From Aquimarina algiphila (GTDB lineage: Bacteria > Bacteroidota > Bacteroidia > Flavobacteriales > Flavobacteriaceae), in the NCBI RefSeq assembly GCF_007489275.1, contig NZ_VLNR01000041.1, positions 1 through 60,120 of the forward strand: a DNA stretch of 60,120 bases. Direction: 5' to 3'. The translations under genes were made by a program, and so were the position numbers. The notes under the pieces are model-generated. The model was not told the origin of the DNA. It did no database searches and worked only from the letters and a program-made list of their open reading frames with translations. Below, one piece after another: positions 37,248 to 49,900 of the stretch. Positions within the stretch are counted from its first letter, which is position 1. The number at the start of each line of letters is the position of its first letter.

Positions 37248-40200
37248 ATGAATAAACCAATACAATCTCTATTATTCTTATGCTTTTGTTTGTTTACAAC
37301 AGGTTTGTTAGCAAAGAACATTTATGGTTCAGTGAACAAAGAAACTGAATCAATAAAAGATAGTATACACAACAACAATAGCGTTACTGCTAACAAAATA
37401 ATTTCTCCTTCAAAATCAGTTAAAACTTTTCGAAAATTTAAATCGTTAGAGCAATTTGATACTCCGGTAGTAGTAAAAAAATCTACCCGGTTAAAAGTTA
37501 AAGAAGGGTTTCAATTTAATACGGTCGATTCTTTACAGAATAAGAAATGGCTGGATATGGCGAATAATGTCTTTACTACAATTGATCAAACTCAAAATTA
37601 TGTCGATTTACTTTCTGATAGTAGCCTAGGGCAATTGCCGGTGGCTATACGTCCGATGGAAATCAGTAACGTAAAATATACGGTTGGGATTGCCAAAGCT
37701 GTTTTTAAACCAGCGTATACAGAACTTACTGCTTTTCTCAAGATAGAAACAGCTAGAGGAGTATTGATATTAGGAGGGTCTAATATAAAACTCTCGCATG
37801 AAGGAGGTATTATTGGGGATGCAAAACTTAACTTAATATCGCAGTTTACCTTTAATATTAATGATGGTAAAGCGGTGGTAACACTTAATGGTAGTTTCGA
37901 ACAACCTGGTACATATGCATTAATCGATTGTTCTGGATTCAAAGAATTAGGAGTAGATGCTGATTTAAAATTCTCTAATGGTTTGCTATATCCAGTTGAT
38001 GAAAATGGTAAAGAAAGACTGGGGTATGTAGAAGGAAATTTTAAAACGGTAGTTAGTGATTGGAATGATATTGTAGTTAATATTTCACTTCCAGAGTTCG
38101 GAATTCAAGGTCTTGAAGGAACCACATTTAAATTGAATACGGCCATATTTGATTTTAGTGATTTGCGTAATGATGCTGCTATGCCACAAGATTACCTGGC
38201 TAAATATTATAATGAAAACCCAACATTATGGCGTGGAGTGTATATCAATACGCTGGAAGTTGTTTTACCCAAAGCATTCCGTAAAAATAATAGTGATAAA
38301 CGCATTTCTTTTGGAGCATCAAACTTAATCATTGATGGTAAAGGAGTTACAGGAAAGTTTGAAGGAGAAAATATACTAACCATAGATGAAGGTTCAGCCT
38401 CAAAATGGCAATTCTCTTTAGATCGTTTTTTACTGGATATAGAAACCAATAGGTTAAAAGCAGGAGAATTTGAAGGAGAATTACTTCTTCCCGTATCAAA
38501 AGAAGACCGATTAAAATATGCTGCTATTATCCAGCCAGATGAATATAGTTTTAGAGTAACCAATACAAATGATATTGATTTTGATGTATGGAGTGCTAAA
38601 GTGATTTTGACCAAAGACTCATATGTAGAAATGAAGGTGAAAGAAGGCAAATTTAGACCTAAAGCAAATCTAAACGGATCCGTAAGCATCCAATCGGGGC
38701 TTAATAAATCATCATCAGGAGATAAAACGGTAGATTTTAAAGGAATTGTGTTTGAGAATATGCTTTTGCAAACAGAATCACCAAAGTTTTCTGTTGATTA
38801 TTTTGGATATAGAGGAAAGATGAGCGTAGCTAATTTTCCGATTACTGTTAATGAAATAGGACTACGAACTCCGTCTGGGGATCGTGCAGAATTGGTATTT
38901 GATTTTAATATCAACTTGACTTCAGAGAGTGATGGTGGTAATGGCGGTGGAGCAAAATTAGCGATTAAAGCACAATTAGAAGATCGTGACGGAAGAGATA
39001 AATGGAAATATGATGGCATTCGCTTAGAGCGAGTTTTTGTTAAGATGGAAGTTGCCGGAATGGAACTCAAAGGAGCCATATTTATTTTTGAAGATGATCC
39101 AACATATGGTACTGGCTTTGCCGGTGCGGTTGGAGCCAAATTCAGCGTAGGAATGAAATTAGAGGTAGAAGCAAAAGCACTATTTGGTCGTAAAGAAGAT
39201 TTTAGATATTGGTTTGCCGATGCGCAGGTAACGCTACCTACGGGGATTCCTATTTTTACAGCTTTTTCTATAAATTCATTCGGAGGAGGGTTTTATAACC
39301 ATATGAAAATGGCAGGAGTAACGCATGAAAAAGATGCAGCTTTTAATCAAATAGGAGCATCAACTTCTGGAGTAATATATGAACCATATAAAGAAAATGG
39401 TTTTGGTTTAAAAGCTTCTGTCGGACTTATAACCACCGGATCAGAAGAGTTATTTCATGGCTCATTAGAATTCGGAATATCATTCCTCAACTCAGGAGGA
39501 TTACAGGAAATCTACTTTAAAGGAGAAGGCGAAATGATCACCAGTATACCTGGAGATTTTTATGAAAAACTAGCAGACAAGTTAGCAGTAATTTCTCAAG
39601 GGAATAATCCTATACTCCCAGCATATCAACCAGAAGGAGCAATGGCAGCAAATGTATTTATAAAGTTTGATTTTGTAAATGATATTTTTCATGCGACATC
39701 AGAACTTTATATCAATTTCGGAATCCTGAAAGGAGTAGGACCTAATGGCAGAGCTGGGTGGATGGATTTTTATGTCGGCCCAGATGAATGGCATATTTTA
39801 ATAGGAACACCAAGCGATCCGGTAGGAGTTGCAATGAATTTGGGTATCGTGAAAATGAGAACCGAAAGTTATTTTATGATGGGAGATGGGCTGCCAGGAA
39901 GTCCTCCTCCTCCTGATATTGTCGCTAATATATTAGGAGTAGATGTCTCAAAACTCGATTATACTCGTGACCTTAATATGTTAGAAGCTGGCAAAGGATT
40001 AGCATTTGGGGCCAATTGGAGTATGTCTACCGGAGATTTAAAATTCCTCATATTTTATGCACGTTTTGATGCCGGAGTTGGTTTTGATATTATGTTAAAA
40101 GATTATGGAGATGCACATTGTAAAGGATCTTCAGAACAAATAGGACTCAATGGGTGGTATGCCAACGGACAAGCATATGCATATTTACAGGGAGAGGTTG

Positions 40201-41858
40201 GGCTAAAATTTAAACTATTTGGAAAGAGGAAAAAAATAACAATATTCGCCGGCGGTGGTGCTGTATTGATGCAAGCAAGACTACCAAATCCAGTTTGGCT
40301 TAGAGGGTATCTCGGTGGAAAATATAACTTATTGGGAGGACTGATAAAAGGACGTTTTAGGTTTAAAGTAGAGTTGGGAGATAAATGTGAAATAGTCGGA
40401 GGCAGTGCTCTTGATGGGATTGTGGTCATAGGAGAAATGGCACCAAAAGAAGGAGCAACAGGAGTTGATGTATTTGCGGCGCCTCAAGTTCCTTTCAACT
40501 TACAAATTAATAGAGTATTTGAATTACCTGATGATACAGGAGATCGTAAATACCGAATTTTGATGGATAAGTTCGAAGTCACTAAAGAAGGACAACCTAT
40601 CGTTGGAGAGATAGAATGGAATAATAATAATGATATTGCTGTTTTCTATTCGCATGAGATTTTACCTCCTAATACTAGCCTAAAGGCTTATGTACAATTA
40701 CATTTTGAAGAAAAAATAAACGGAAAATGGGAGACTATCATGGATGATGGTAAAGTATCTATCGAATCCAAAGAGGTTAGTTTTACTACTGGAGAAGCTC
40801 CCGAAACAATACCTCTAAGCAATATTGCTTATATGTATCCGACCATTCATCAAAAGAATTTCTTTACCAAAGAATATGATAAAGGATATATTAATTTAAA
40901 ACGAGGACAATCCTATTTATTCGATGCGGTTCCAAATTGGAATAAAACGATGGTAATGAAATCGGATACAGGAGCAGGGATGAACAAAAACTTCATTTAT
41001 AATGCTGCTAATAGACAAGTGATATTTGATTTGCCAAAGGAGATGTCTACAACTACAGCGTATAATGTCAAGATTAAATTAGTACCTCAAGAAAATGATA
41101 ATTCCAATAATGTAAAAGAATCGTATACGACTCAGGCACTAGATGGAGAATCAGGAAATGAAGTAGAAATCAAATCCAGAAAAGCAGAAGAGGTAATTAT
41201 AAAAGGGGAGGAACGTGAATTGCTAACTTTTGATTTTGCAACAAGTGAATACACAACATTTGATAAAAAGATGAGTGCGATGAAAACCAATAAAGATTTG
41301 TACAGGCACGTAACTTATCCCTATGGATTAACATTATTGAATGGAATTAATTCATTAGAACCTTTTGACTTGGTTGAATTGGTAGGAAATAGATTTTCTG
41401 GCAACAAACCGCTCGTAGTAGCAAGGGCAATTTTGGATAATTCATATTATCAAAATCAAATTTACCCATTATTATATCAAAATTATCCTATAGAAGGTAC
41501 TATAACAGTGTCCAGAGATACAGACAAAATAAGTGTTCCTCCATTAGAAGGGGTAGAACCAATGTCTTGGTACTTAACATATTTAGAAAATGACCGTACC
41601 AGTGATATTAATGTATATAACCCATACCGCTATAATCTTACACATTATTATTATCAGGACTATGAAGATTTGAGATATCAACTGATAAGTTCTGATTTAC
41701 CATGGGAGACGATGCCAAAATATAAGGCATTAATCATTGACCCTTTTCCTATAATGAGAAAAGGAAAATATAGGACAAAACTTCAATATGTATTACCTGG
41801 GCAGGTAAAAAATGGAGGAAATGATATTGTAAAATATAATAATCCATTATATGAATAA
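37248..41858 (+). CDS. Very large secreted beta-rich protein, family not recognised
   Basis: The 1536-residue protein has a signal peptide ending TTGLLAK (about 1-22). Residues about 110-560 are repeated beta segments resembling an elongated solenoid or lamellar domain (GGSNIKLSHEGGIIGDAKLNL, then KGVTGKFEGENILTI). About 560-1080 looks like long amphipathic strands with Gly/aromatic turns, perhaps a barrel or large sandwich, broken by a proline linker (GSPPPPDIV near 887). The last 450 residues contain Ig-like strands. No catalytic motif, no T9SS sorting domain and no membrane helix is evident. It overlaps the next gene by 8 nt. Presumably a structural surface component; its role is unknown. 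Confidence 0.75.
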   Translation: MNKPIQSLLFLCFCLFTTGLLAKNIYGSVNKETESIKDSIHNNNSVTANKIISPSKSVKTFRKFKSLEQFDTPVVVKKSTRLKVKEGFQFNTVDSLQNKKWLDMANNVFTTIDQTQNYVDLLSDSSLGQLPVAIRPMEISNVKYTVGIAKAVFKPAYTELTAFLKIETARGVLILGGSNIKLSHEGGIIGDAKLNLISQFTFNINDGKAVVTLNGSFEQPGTYALIDCSGFKELGVDADLKFSNGLLYPVDENGKERLGYVEGNFKTVVSDWNDIVVNISLPEFGIQGLEGTTFKLNTAIFDFSDLRNDAAMPQDYLAKYYNENPTLWRGVYINTLEVVLPKAFRKNNSDKRISFGASNLIIDGKGVTGKFEGENILTIDEGSASKWQFSLDRFLLDIETNRLKAGEFEGELLLPVSKEDRLKYAAIIQPDEYSFRVTNTNDIDFDVWSAKVILTKDSYVEMKVKEGKFRPKANLNGSVSIQSGLNKSSSGDKTVDFKGIVFENMLLQTESPKFSVDYFGYRGKMSVANFPITVNEIGLRTPSGDRAELVFDFNINLTSESDGGNGGGAKLAIKAQLEDRDGRDKWKYDGIRLERVFVKMEVAGMELKGAIFIFEDDPTYGTGFAGAVGAKFSVGMKLEVEAKALFGRKEDFRYWFADAQVTLPTGIPIFTAFSINSFGGGFYNHMKMAGVTHEKDAAFNQIGASTSGVIYEPYKENGFGLKASVGLITTGSEELFHGSLEFGISFLNSGGLQEIYFKGEGEMITSIPGDFYEKLADKLAVISQGNNPILPAYQPEGAMAANVFIKFDFVNDIFHATSELYINFGILKGVGPNGRAGWMDFYVGPDEWHILIGTPSDPVGVAMNLGIVKMRTESYFMMGDGLPGSPPPPDIVANILGVDVSKLDYTRDLNMLEAGKGLAFGANWSMSTGDLKFLIFYARFDAGVGFDIMLKDYGDAHCKGSSEQIGLNGWYANGQAYAYLQGEVGLKFKLFGKRKKITIFAGGGAVLMQARLPNPVWLRGYLGGKYNLLGGLIKGRFRFKVELGDKCEIVGGSALDGIVVIGEMAPKEGATGVDVFAAPQVPFNLQINRVFELPDDTGDRKYRILMDKFEVTKEGQPIVGEIEWNNNNDIAVFYSHEILPPNTSLKAYVQLHFEEKINGKWETIMDDGKVSIESKEVSFTTGEAPETIPLSNIAYMYPTIHQKNFFTKEYDKGYINLKRGQSYLFDAVPNWNKTMVMKSDTGAGMNKNFIYNAANRQVIFDLPKEMSTTTAYNVKIKLVPQENDNSNNVKESYTTQALDGESGNEVEIKSRKAEEVIIKGEERELLTFDFATSEYTTFDKKMSAMKTNKDLYRHVTYPYGLTLLNGINSLEPFDLVELVGNRFSGNKPLVVARAILDNSYYQNQIYPLLYQNYPIEGTITVSRDTDKISVPPLEGVEPMSWYLTYLENDRTSDINVYNPYRYNLTHYYYQDYEDLRYQLISSDLPWETMPKYKALIIDPFPIMRKGKYRTKLQYVLPGQVKNGGNDIVKYNNPLYE

Positions 41859-43953
41859 GCAATTAAAATACAGTTACATCATAGGGGTGATATTGTTTTG
41901 TTTTCCGATTTTAGGAATTGCGCAAGAACCTATTGGAGATCAGGAACCGGCTGTTAAGGTTATAGGAACAGTTACAAAAGATGCGATTATGTTACGTTGG
42001 GCTGCAAATACCCCTTTAGCATGGAAACGAGCAAACCAATATGGATATATAATTGAGCGTAAAACGATAGCCATAGGGGAAGAGATATTGAAAGAACCAA
42101 TTGTAAAAAAACTTACAGTAACTCCATTAGTACCAAAACCTATGATGGAATGGGAGGATTTTGTAAATAAAAACGATAATGCAGCAATTGCAGCTCAAGC
42201 AATTTATGGAGAAAGCTTTGACGTAGAATTAGAAGATGGAGGTAATGATATCATGAGTATTATCAATCAGGCAAAAGCATTAGAGCAACGTTTCTCTTTT
42301 ACTTTATTTGCGGCCGATCAGGATTATGAAGTAGCAAAATATGCTGGATTAGCCTATGTGGATACAGAGGTAAAACCAAATGAACGGTATTTGTATAGAA
42401 TATATACAGCAATCCCTTCAGAAAAAATGAAAGTCAAGTTTGGAGGAGTATATCTTGGGCTGAATGATTACCGCCCTTTACCAGAACCTCAGGATTTTGT
42501 TGGAATTTTTGGAGATAAAAACGTAATGTTAAGTTGGAACTTTACATTATTAAAAAGAGAATATACAAACTATATTATCGAACGATCTGAGGATAACGGA
42601 AAAACGTTTAATGCCTTGGAGGATGTTCCAATAGCAAACTTAAGCGAACGAGAGAAAGAATCTTCTGATAGAATGTTTTATATCGATACGTTACCTCAAA
42701 ACAATAAAGAATATCAGTATCGATTAAAAGGCATTTCTCCTTTTGGACAAATAGGTCCTTCTTCAACAGTGGTTTCTGGAAAAGGAACAAAAAAATTACA
42801 ACATAACCCAGCGATACAAGAAGCTAAGTTATTAGCTGATAATAGTACCGCAAGAATAACCTGGGAATTTCCAGAAGAAGGCTTGGAGTCTATTGTTTCT
42901 TTTGAGCTAAATAGATCTGATTTAATCAAAGAAGGTTATAAAGTTGTTGTACCTAATATCTCAAAAGAAACCAGAAGCATAGAGTTTAAGAATCTTAATG
43001 TAATTAATTATTTTACGATAACGGCTGTTGGTGCCGATGGTACAAGGAGAGTTTCTTTTCCACAAATGGTACAACCTGTTGATGATACACCGCCTAACAA
43101 TCCATATGGTTTAACTGGAATAATAGATTCTACAGGTGTTGTAACGTTAAACTGGCAGGCGAATACCGAATCAGATTTTTTAGGATATCGTGTATTTAGA
43201 GCAAATTTAGAAAATGAGGAATTTACACAAATTACTTTCCGTCCGACGCCACAAAATAAAATTATAGACACAGTAAATATCAAAACCCTTAATGCAAAAG
43301 TCTATTATAAGGTTCAGGCGTTTGATAAGCGATATAATCCTTCTGGTTTTTCTGAAATACTAATGCTTAGGAAACCCGATATTATTCCGCCTACAAAACC
43401 AGTTTTTAAATCTTTTAAAGCAGATAACGGAGTGATTGCATTACAATGGATCACAAGTAGTAGTATAGATGCAGCAAAAACATTGGTGTATCGTAAAGAA
43501 AAGGGAAGCGATACGCCTTGGGTACTCGTAGCAGAAAAAAATATTCCAGAGAATAAGTATAACGATACAACTGCAAAACCTACAATAACATATTTATACA
43601 CATTGGTTACTATGGATGAATCTGGTCTAGAGTCAGAACCCGTAACGCCTTTGTCTATAAGTTTACCTGATAATAAAACAAAACCAGAAATCGATAAGTT
43701 TTTGGCTTTGGTGAATCGGGAAGAGAAAAAAATTACACTAAGCTGGAAATATGGAGTAAATAATGTGGTAGAATATCTTTTGTATAGAGCAGAAGAAGAA
43801 ACAAAACCAACATTATACAAAGTTTTTAAAGAGCAGGAAAAGAGGTTCTTTGATATAAACTTAAGGGTCAACACCAAATATACATACATATTACAAGCCG
43901 TATTTGATTCAGGGACGAAGTCTCCTTTTAAACAAATTGAAGTAACGTATTAA
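41851..43953 (+). CDS. Secreted fibronectin type III repeat protein
   Basis: The 700-residue protein has a signal peptide (1-24, ending ILGIAQ) and about six Fn3 modules. Each shows a Trp strand (IMLRWAA, VMLSWNF, ARITWEF, VTLNWQA, IALQWIT, ITLSWKY), a YIIERS, YRVFRA or YLLYRA strand, and a YTYILQA-type last strand. Between modules 1 and 2 is an insert of about 100 mostly helical residues. It lacks a lipidation Cys and T9SS sorting domain. Gene overlaps of 8 nt upstream and 6 nt spacing downstream place it in one operon with the 1536-residue protein and the SprB-like adhesin, suggesting one assembly. Confidence 0.85.
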   Translation: MNKQLKYSYIIGVILFCFPILGIAQEPIGDQEPAVKVIGTVTKDAIMLRWAANTPLAWKRANQYGYIIERKTIAIGEEILKEPIVKKLTVTPLVPKPMMEWEDFVNKNDNAAIAAQAIYGESFDVELEDGGNDIMSIINQAKALEQRFSFTLFAADQDYEVAKYAGLAYVDTEVKPNERYLYRIYTAIPSEKMKVKFGGVYLGLNDYRPLPEPQDFVGIFGDKNVMLSWNFTLLKREYTNYIIERSEDNGKTFNALEDVPIANLSEREKESSDRMFYIDTLPQNNKEYQYRLKGISPFGQIGPSSTVVSGKGTKKLQHNPAIQEAKLLADNSTARITWEFPEEGLESIVSFELNRSDLIKEGYKVVVPNISKETRSIEFKNLNVINYFTITAVGADGTRRVSFPQMVQPVDDTPPNNPYGLTGIIDSTGVVTLNWQANTESDFLGYRVFRANLENEEFTQITFRPTPQNKIIDTVNIKTLNAKVYYKVQAFDKRYNPSGFSEILMLRKPDIIPPTKPVFKSFKADNGVIALQWITSSSIDAAKTLVYRKEKGSDTPWVLVAEKNIPENKYNDTTAKPTITYLYTLVTMDESGLESEPVTPLSISLPDNKTKPEIDKFLALVNREEKKITLSWKYGVNNVVEYLLYRAEEETKPTLYKVFKEQEKRFFDINLRVNTKYTYILQAVFDSGTKSPFKQIEVTY

Positions 43954-43959
43954 AGAGAT

Positions 43960-46900
43960 ATGGGTATGAAGAAAATATTTACTCTACTGATACTATTTTT
44001 TAGTATATTTTCTACAACAGCACAAGATGACTATACTTTGACTATAGATGGATACGTAGGACAAGGTAGATCAGGTTGTGGAAGTAATAGTAATGGTTTA
44101 AAGAGAATAATAGTACATTATGAAAGAGGTGCTCCCAGAACAATTCATGATTTTGGACGCTATTTAAATCGGGATTTTGATTATACCGTAAATTTTAATG
44201 AATCCAATAAAATAGTTCGTCTGGAGTTTCGATCAACTTCGAGAGATAGAAATAGTTTTGGAGATTGTAGTCGTAGCTATCGCGATACAAAATTTATTGA
44301 TGTTTCTACTCCTTGCTTTGCTAGACGTTATCAAAAAGACGATTTTTTAGAAAGAAGGTTTAGAAGGGGAAATATGTTTATTACCATAGAACCCAATATA
44401 GATATCTCTTTTGTAGATGGAACCCCTGCTACTTCTATTAATAGTATATGTATAGGTTCTGATATCGATATTACGACGAATCCTGATAACCTTCCTGTTG
44501 ATGCTTATGATTGGGAGTTTTTTGATACTGTAACACTAATACAGCAACAGACAGCAGCATACCGAAGTTTGGTTAGAGCAGTAGAAAGAGCACAACAAAC
44601 ATTGGATTCATGCCCTCCTGGGTTTAATGAATGTAGAGGTCGAGCTCAATATGCCTTAGATCAGGCAAGAGCTGCTTTAAACGCGTATACAGGGCCACAA
44701 GAAGAAATAGTACCCATAAATAGATGGGTTACACTAACATCTTTTAGAAGAAACCCTAGTATATCGCTTGGGTTAGAGGATATGTTTGATAATGTTATAG
44801 ATCCATTAGACCCAAGTGGATTACCAATTCGAGAAAAAGCTATAGGAAAACCTATTAATATTAGATTGAACACTGATTTTGCTTGCGGTCCATTATTTAG
44901 TAAAGAAACCAATGTAGTTACGGTACAATATCTTCCTGCTGCACCATCAATATCCACAACACCAAGTGTAGAACAACCAACATGTTCGTATTCTGATGAT
45001 GCAGGATTTACAATACCTTTTGATCGTACTATATATAGTGGAGAAGTATTAAGTATTAGTTTGAAGAAATTAGCGGAAGGACAGACAGCTCTTCCGAATC
45101 CTAAAACACCAGCACAAGAAGCATTAACACAAAATCAATATTTAGCCCTTGTAAATTCCAGATATAGGATTGATGCTGGGAATAATACAGGAATTACAAA
45201 TACACATCCTAGATTTAATACTTCTACTAATACCTATCGATGGAGTGGTAATCTTACACAAGGACAATATGCTATCGAAATTTCGGGAAGCAGAACCGCG
45301 AACGGAAGTTTACTTCCTTTTTGTGAATTATTTCATTATTTCTTTGAAGTCAGAGCTCCAGAACGAGTACGATTTACAGCTACACCAGCTCAGGATGAAA
45401 CCTGTTTTGATGAAAATGATGGTCAAATTAGAATTACCGCATCAGGAGGGTCCGGTACGTATCAATATAGCCTGAATAATGGAACAACATGGAACACTTT
45501 ACCAAGAACTCCTTATGTGGTTCAAAATTTATCTCCTCAGACATATAATGTTAAAGTAAGAGATTCCAGAGGGTGCCTTGATAAAGAGAATATATCTGAT
45601 CGGGATGAAAGTATTTCTGTACTTATACAGGAAATGGATCCTATAACACACACTATTGCCGTCAATGGTATTATACAGCCAAGTGCTCCCAGAGCAGAAG
45701 ACGCGATGATTCGTATACAAAATGTTACTGGAGGAGTTCCAATTACAGGAAGCGGCTCTGCATATTACAATTATGAAGTGTTAATTAATGGTTCAACGAC
45801 TAATACAATAACAGGAAGAGCTTTTCCTGGAGGGTATGATATTGAAGACCTCCCGGCAGGAAATCATCAAATTAGATATACAGGAGCAGCTACATGTAGG
45901 ATAAATCCTGTAATTAGCTTACCAACCATCACAGATCCACAACCAGTAACATTTAGAGTTCAAAAAGAAGACCCAAGTTGTTCTGATGCAAGGGATGGAA
46001 TACTTACAGCTGTTAATATTGAAGGGGGATACCCTCCTTACAGAATTCAATGGAGAGCACAAGGCGCTGCGAGTTATGTTTCAAGAAACCCTTTTGAAGC
46101 AGGGCAAGGTACTTATGAAGTTTTAGTTACAGATAATAGATCAGGGAGAGCAGAGCAAACTAATATTCAGTTTGATAATGTACCACTACCGATCTCAATT
46201 TCCAATATAGATATAGAACCAATAACATGTTATGGAGAACAATCTAGAGTAACTATTACAGCTACAGGTGGAGGAACTGGGACATACCAATATGCACTTT
46301 GGACAGGTCCAACAACGACCTGGCGGGATAGTAATGTATTTGCTTTAGATGCAAATACAACAACAGGGTATCTATTTAGAGTAAGAGATAGAGTTGCTAA
46401 TGATTGTATATCTGAGATCTCTGATAGGCAATTTATAAGTCAGCCTTCAGAGATTAGAATTACTCCTGATAATGTGGTTCAAAATAATATTTTTGGAGAT
46501 AACGAGGGAGAAATAGAGATTAATATTATTGGAGGAACCCCAGGATATACTGTGCGTTGGGAAAGAAATGGAACTCCTATTGCAGATACAGGAATATCTA
46601 TTTCATCTTTGATTGCAGGTAATTATGTAGCGATAGTAAGAGATACGAGTGATTGTGAGGTGAGTTCAACAGAAATAGAGATTACACAACCTGATAGACT
46701 TTTAGTATCTATTGAAGAAACAAACCCTATTCAATGTTTTGAAGGAAGAGGAACCTTATCTGCAGTCGTGAGCGGAGGATCAAATACGTATACTTATCAA
46801 TGGTTCAGAGACGGAGCAATAATTGATGGAGAAACATCGAGGGTATTTAATAATGTTCAACAAGGAAATTATAGTGTACGTGTAGAGGATGGGTTTACAT

Positions 46901-49900
46901 TTAACAATGCGAGTGTTACGTTTACAGAGCCTGATGTTTTAAGTTTGTCAATTACAAGAGGAGATAATATTTCTTGCTATAATGGAAGTAATGGAAGAAT
47001 TGTTCTAAATCCACAGGGAGGAACCAGACCTTATTCCTTTTCTATAGATAATCGATTAACTTATATTTCAGAAGATGATCTTACTGATTTTACAATAGAA
47101 AGTTTGATATCAGGAGATTATGAAGTCTGGTTAAGAGATGCGAATAATTGTGAAATAACAACTCCGCAATCGATAACACTTACACAACCAGAAGAAATTG
47201 TGATCACCCCGGTTACTATATCCCCGGCAACAACTATTGGAGGTTCTGATGGGAGTTTGGTTATTGAAGTTACAGGAGGTACTGGCGATTATCGTTATGT
47301 ATGGACAAAAGAAAACGATGCTACTTTTAACAGAACGACAAAAGATATTGATAACCTATCAATTGGAGCTTATACCGTTGTAGTAACAGATGATAATGAT
47401 TGTACAGAAAACAGGACATTTAGGGTTATAGAACCTGATCCAATGGTAGTACGTATAGAAATTGATAATCCCATTTTGTGCCATGGAGATAGTCTGGGAG
47501 AACTTCGAGCAATTGTTACTGGTGGTTTTCCTATTGTATCTGTTCCTTCTGATTTCGAATACCAATGGTATCGCATAGAAGGTACTACAGCGACTCCAAT
47601 AAATACAGATTTGTCCCTCAATAGTATAGATAATCTTCCAGCAGGAATATATAGAGTAGTGAGTACCGATATAACAGGAGTAAGTGATGAAACAACAATT
47701 GAAATTACTCAACCAGAAGATTTAGTGGTTACCCTTTCAAGTCCCCCAACGCAGATACTTTGTTATGGAGAAGACACAGGAACCATTGATATAACGGTTA
47801 CAGGTGGTCCTGTTGATGAAGATACAGGAGAATATCTTCCTTATACATTTAGGTGGACAAAAGTAGAAGACGCTGATTTTCAATCTTCAACAGAAGATTT
47901 GAGAAATATAACAGCAGGAACTTATGAGGTTGTTGTTATCGATGATAATTTGTGTACAACGTCTCTTAGTGAACCTGTTGTAATAGGACAACCAGATGCA
48001 GCATTAGAAATATATGATGTTATTCCGGTTAACTTAACAGGGTTCAAAACAGGAAACGGAAGTATATCTCTCGAGGTAAGAGGAGGAACAGCGCCATACA
48101 GATATTCCTGGACAGATTCAGAAGATGTGACATATACAGCTTCTACCCAGGATATCGATAATCTATCCATTGGGATATATACTTTAGAAGTTACAGATGA
48201 GAATGATTGTACAACAACGGTTACTCGAGAGATAACAGAACCTAATCAGCTTATCGTTGAAATTATACCAATTTCTGAAGATGAAGGAGTGCAATGTTTT
48301 GGAGAAGAGACCGTAATTCCTTTGAGTACAACAACGCAGGGTGGTATTGGGGCATATACTTATGAATGGTTTGAGCAAGGAGAGCCAACTGAAGTGATTT
48401 TCACAACTCCTGTTACAACCAGAGTCAGAGCAGGTATATATACTGTTGTAGTAACAGATGAAAACGGTAATACAGATGATTATGTCTATGAAGTAATAGA
48501 ACCAGAAATACTATCTATCATAGAGAATGTAGATAATGTAGTTTGTAGAGGAGATGCTAATGGTAGTATAGATATTAGCGTTTCTGGCGGAGTAGCACCT
48601 TACTCATATCGATGGAGTAATGGACAAGTAACAGAAGACTTATCTTCATTAAGAGCGGGGAATTATACCGTAACAATCACAGATGCAAATAATTGCCAAC
48701 TCCAAAGAGAAATTGAAGTAACTCAACCACCACGATTATTTGTGAATGGAGCTATAGTGAGAATACCCCCTTCTTCTAGCGGGGCAAGAGATGGAAGTAT
48801 AACGGTTACTATTGGAGGAGGAGTACCTTCTTATATTTATGAATGGAGAAATTTTAGTAATGAACTACAATCTTCAACAACCAATGTTCTTAGTAATATT
48901 GGAGTAGAAGGGTATTCTTTAACCGTTAGAGATGCTAACGGGTGTGTCTTATTTGTTGATAATGTAGATCTATTTGAACCTCCGGTTTTACAAGTTAATA
49001 TAGAACACGTAAATGTAATTTCTTGTTTCGGAGATTCCTCTGGTAGTTTGAGCGCTATTGTAGAAGGAGGAGTACCTTTTAATGCAGCAAAACAATATAA
49101 TTACCAGTGGTTCAACGCAGAAGATAATACTCCAATTGGTCTGGATCGATTTTTACTAGAAGGAATTCTTGCAGGGGAGTATTATGTAATAGTTTCAGAT
49201 GCGGCAGGAACAGATGTAACCAGTGCTACATTTCGATTAACACAACCAGATGTTTTAAGTGTGAATTTTGATACAGATTATGTGAATTGTGGTGATGGTA
49301 ATGATTGGACAATAATTCCTCAAATAAATGGAGGAACAGGTCCATTTAGTTATTTATGGAGTACTGGAAATACAACAAACCGTTTAGAAAATATTGTTGC
49401 AGGGACATACAGTGTAGAAATTACAGATCTAAGAGGATGTAGTATAACAGAAGAAGTTACTGTTAACGTACCAGAACCATTAATAATTACTGAAACATTA
49501 ACAGTCCCAACGTGTTATAGTGGATGTGATGGAGTAATTAATATCAGTGTACAAGGAGGAGCTGCTCCTTATACATATCTGTGGAGTAATGGCAGTACAA
49601 CAGAAGATTTAACAGCAGTATGTGCGGGGACATATGATGTTATTGTAACCGATGTCAAAGGCTGTGAGATGAGAAGAGAGATTATCCTTAGCAACCCAGA
49701 TGAATTAATTGTAAATCTAGGGGAAGACATTACTTTATGTTTTGAGCAAACCATAGTATTAAATGCAACTATAAATGATCCAAACGCCAATTATCAATGG
49801 ACCTCGACAAATGGGTTTACAAGTGATGAACCAATGATCGAGGTTAGTGAAGCAGGTATTTATGATGTTCTGGTTACTGACGCTAAAGGGTGTGAAGCAT

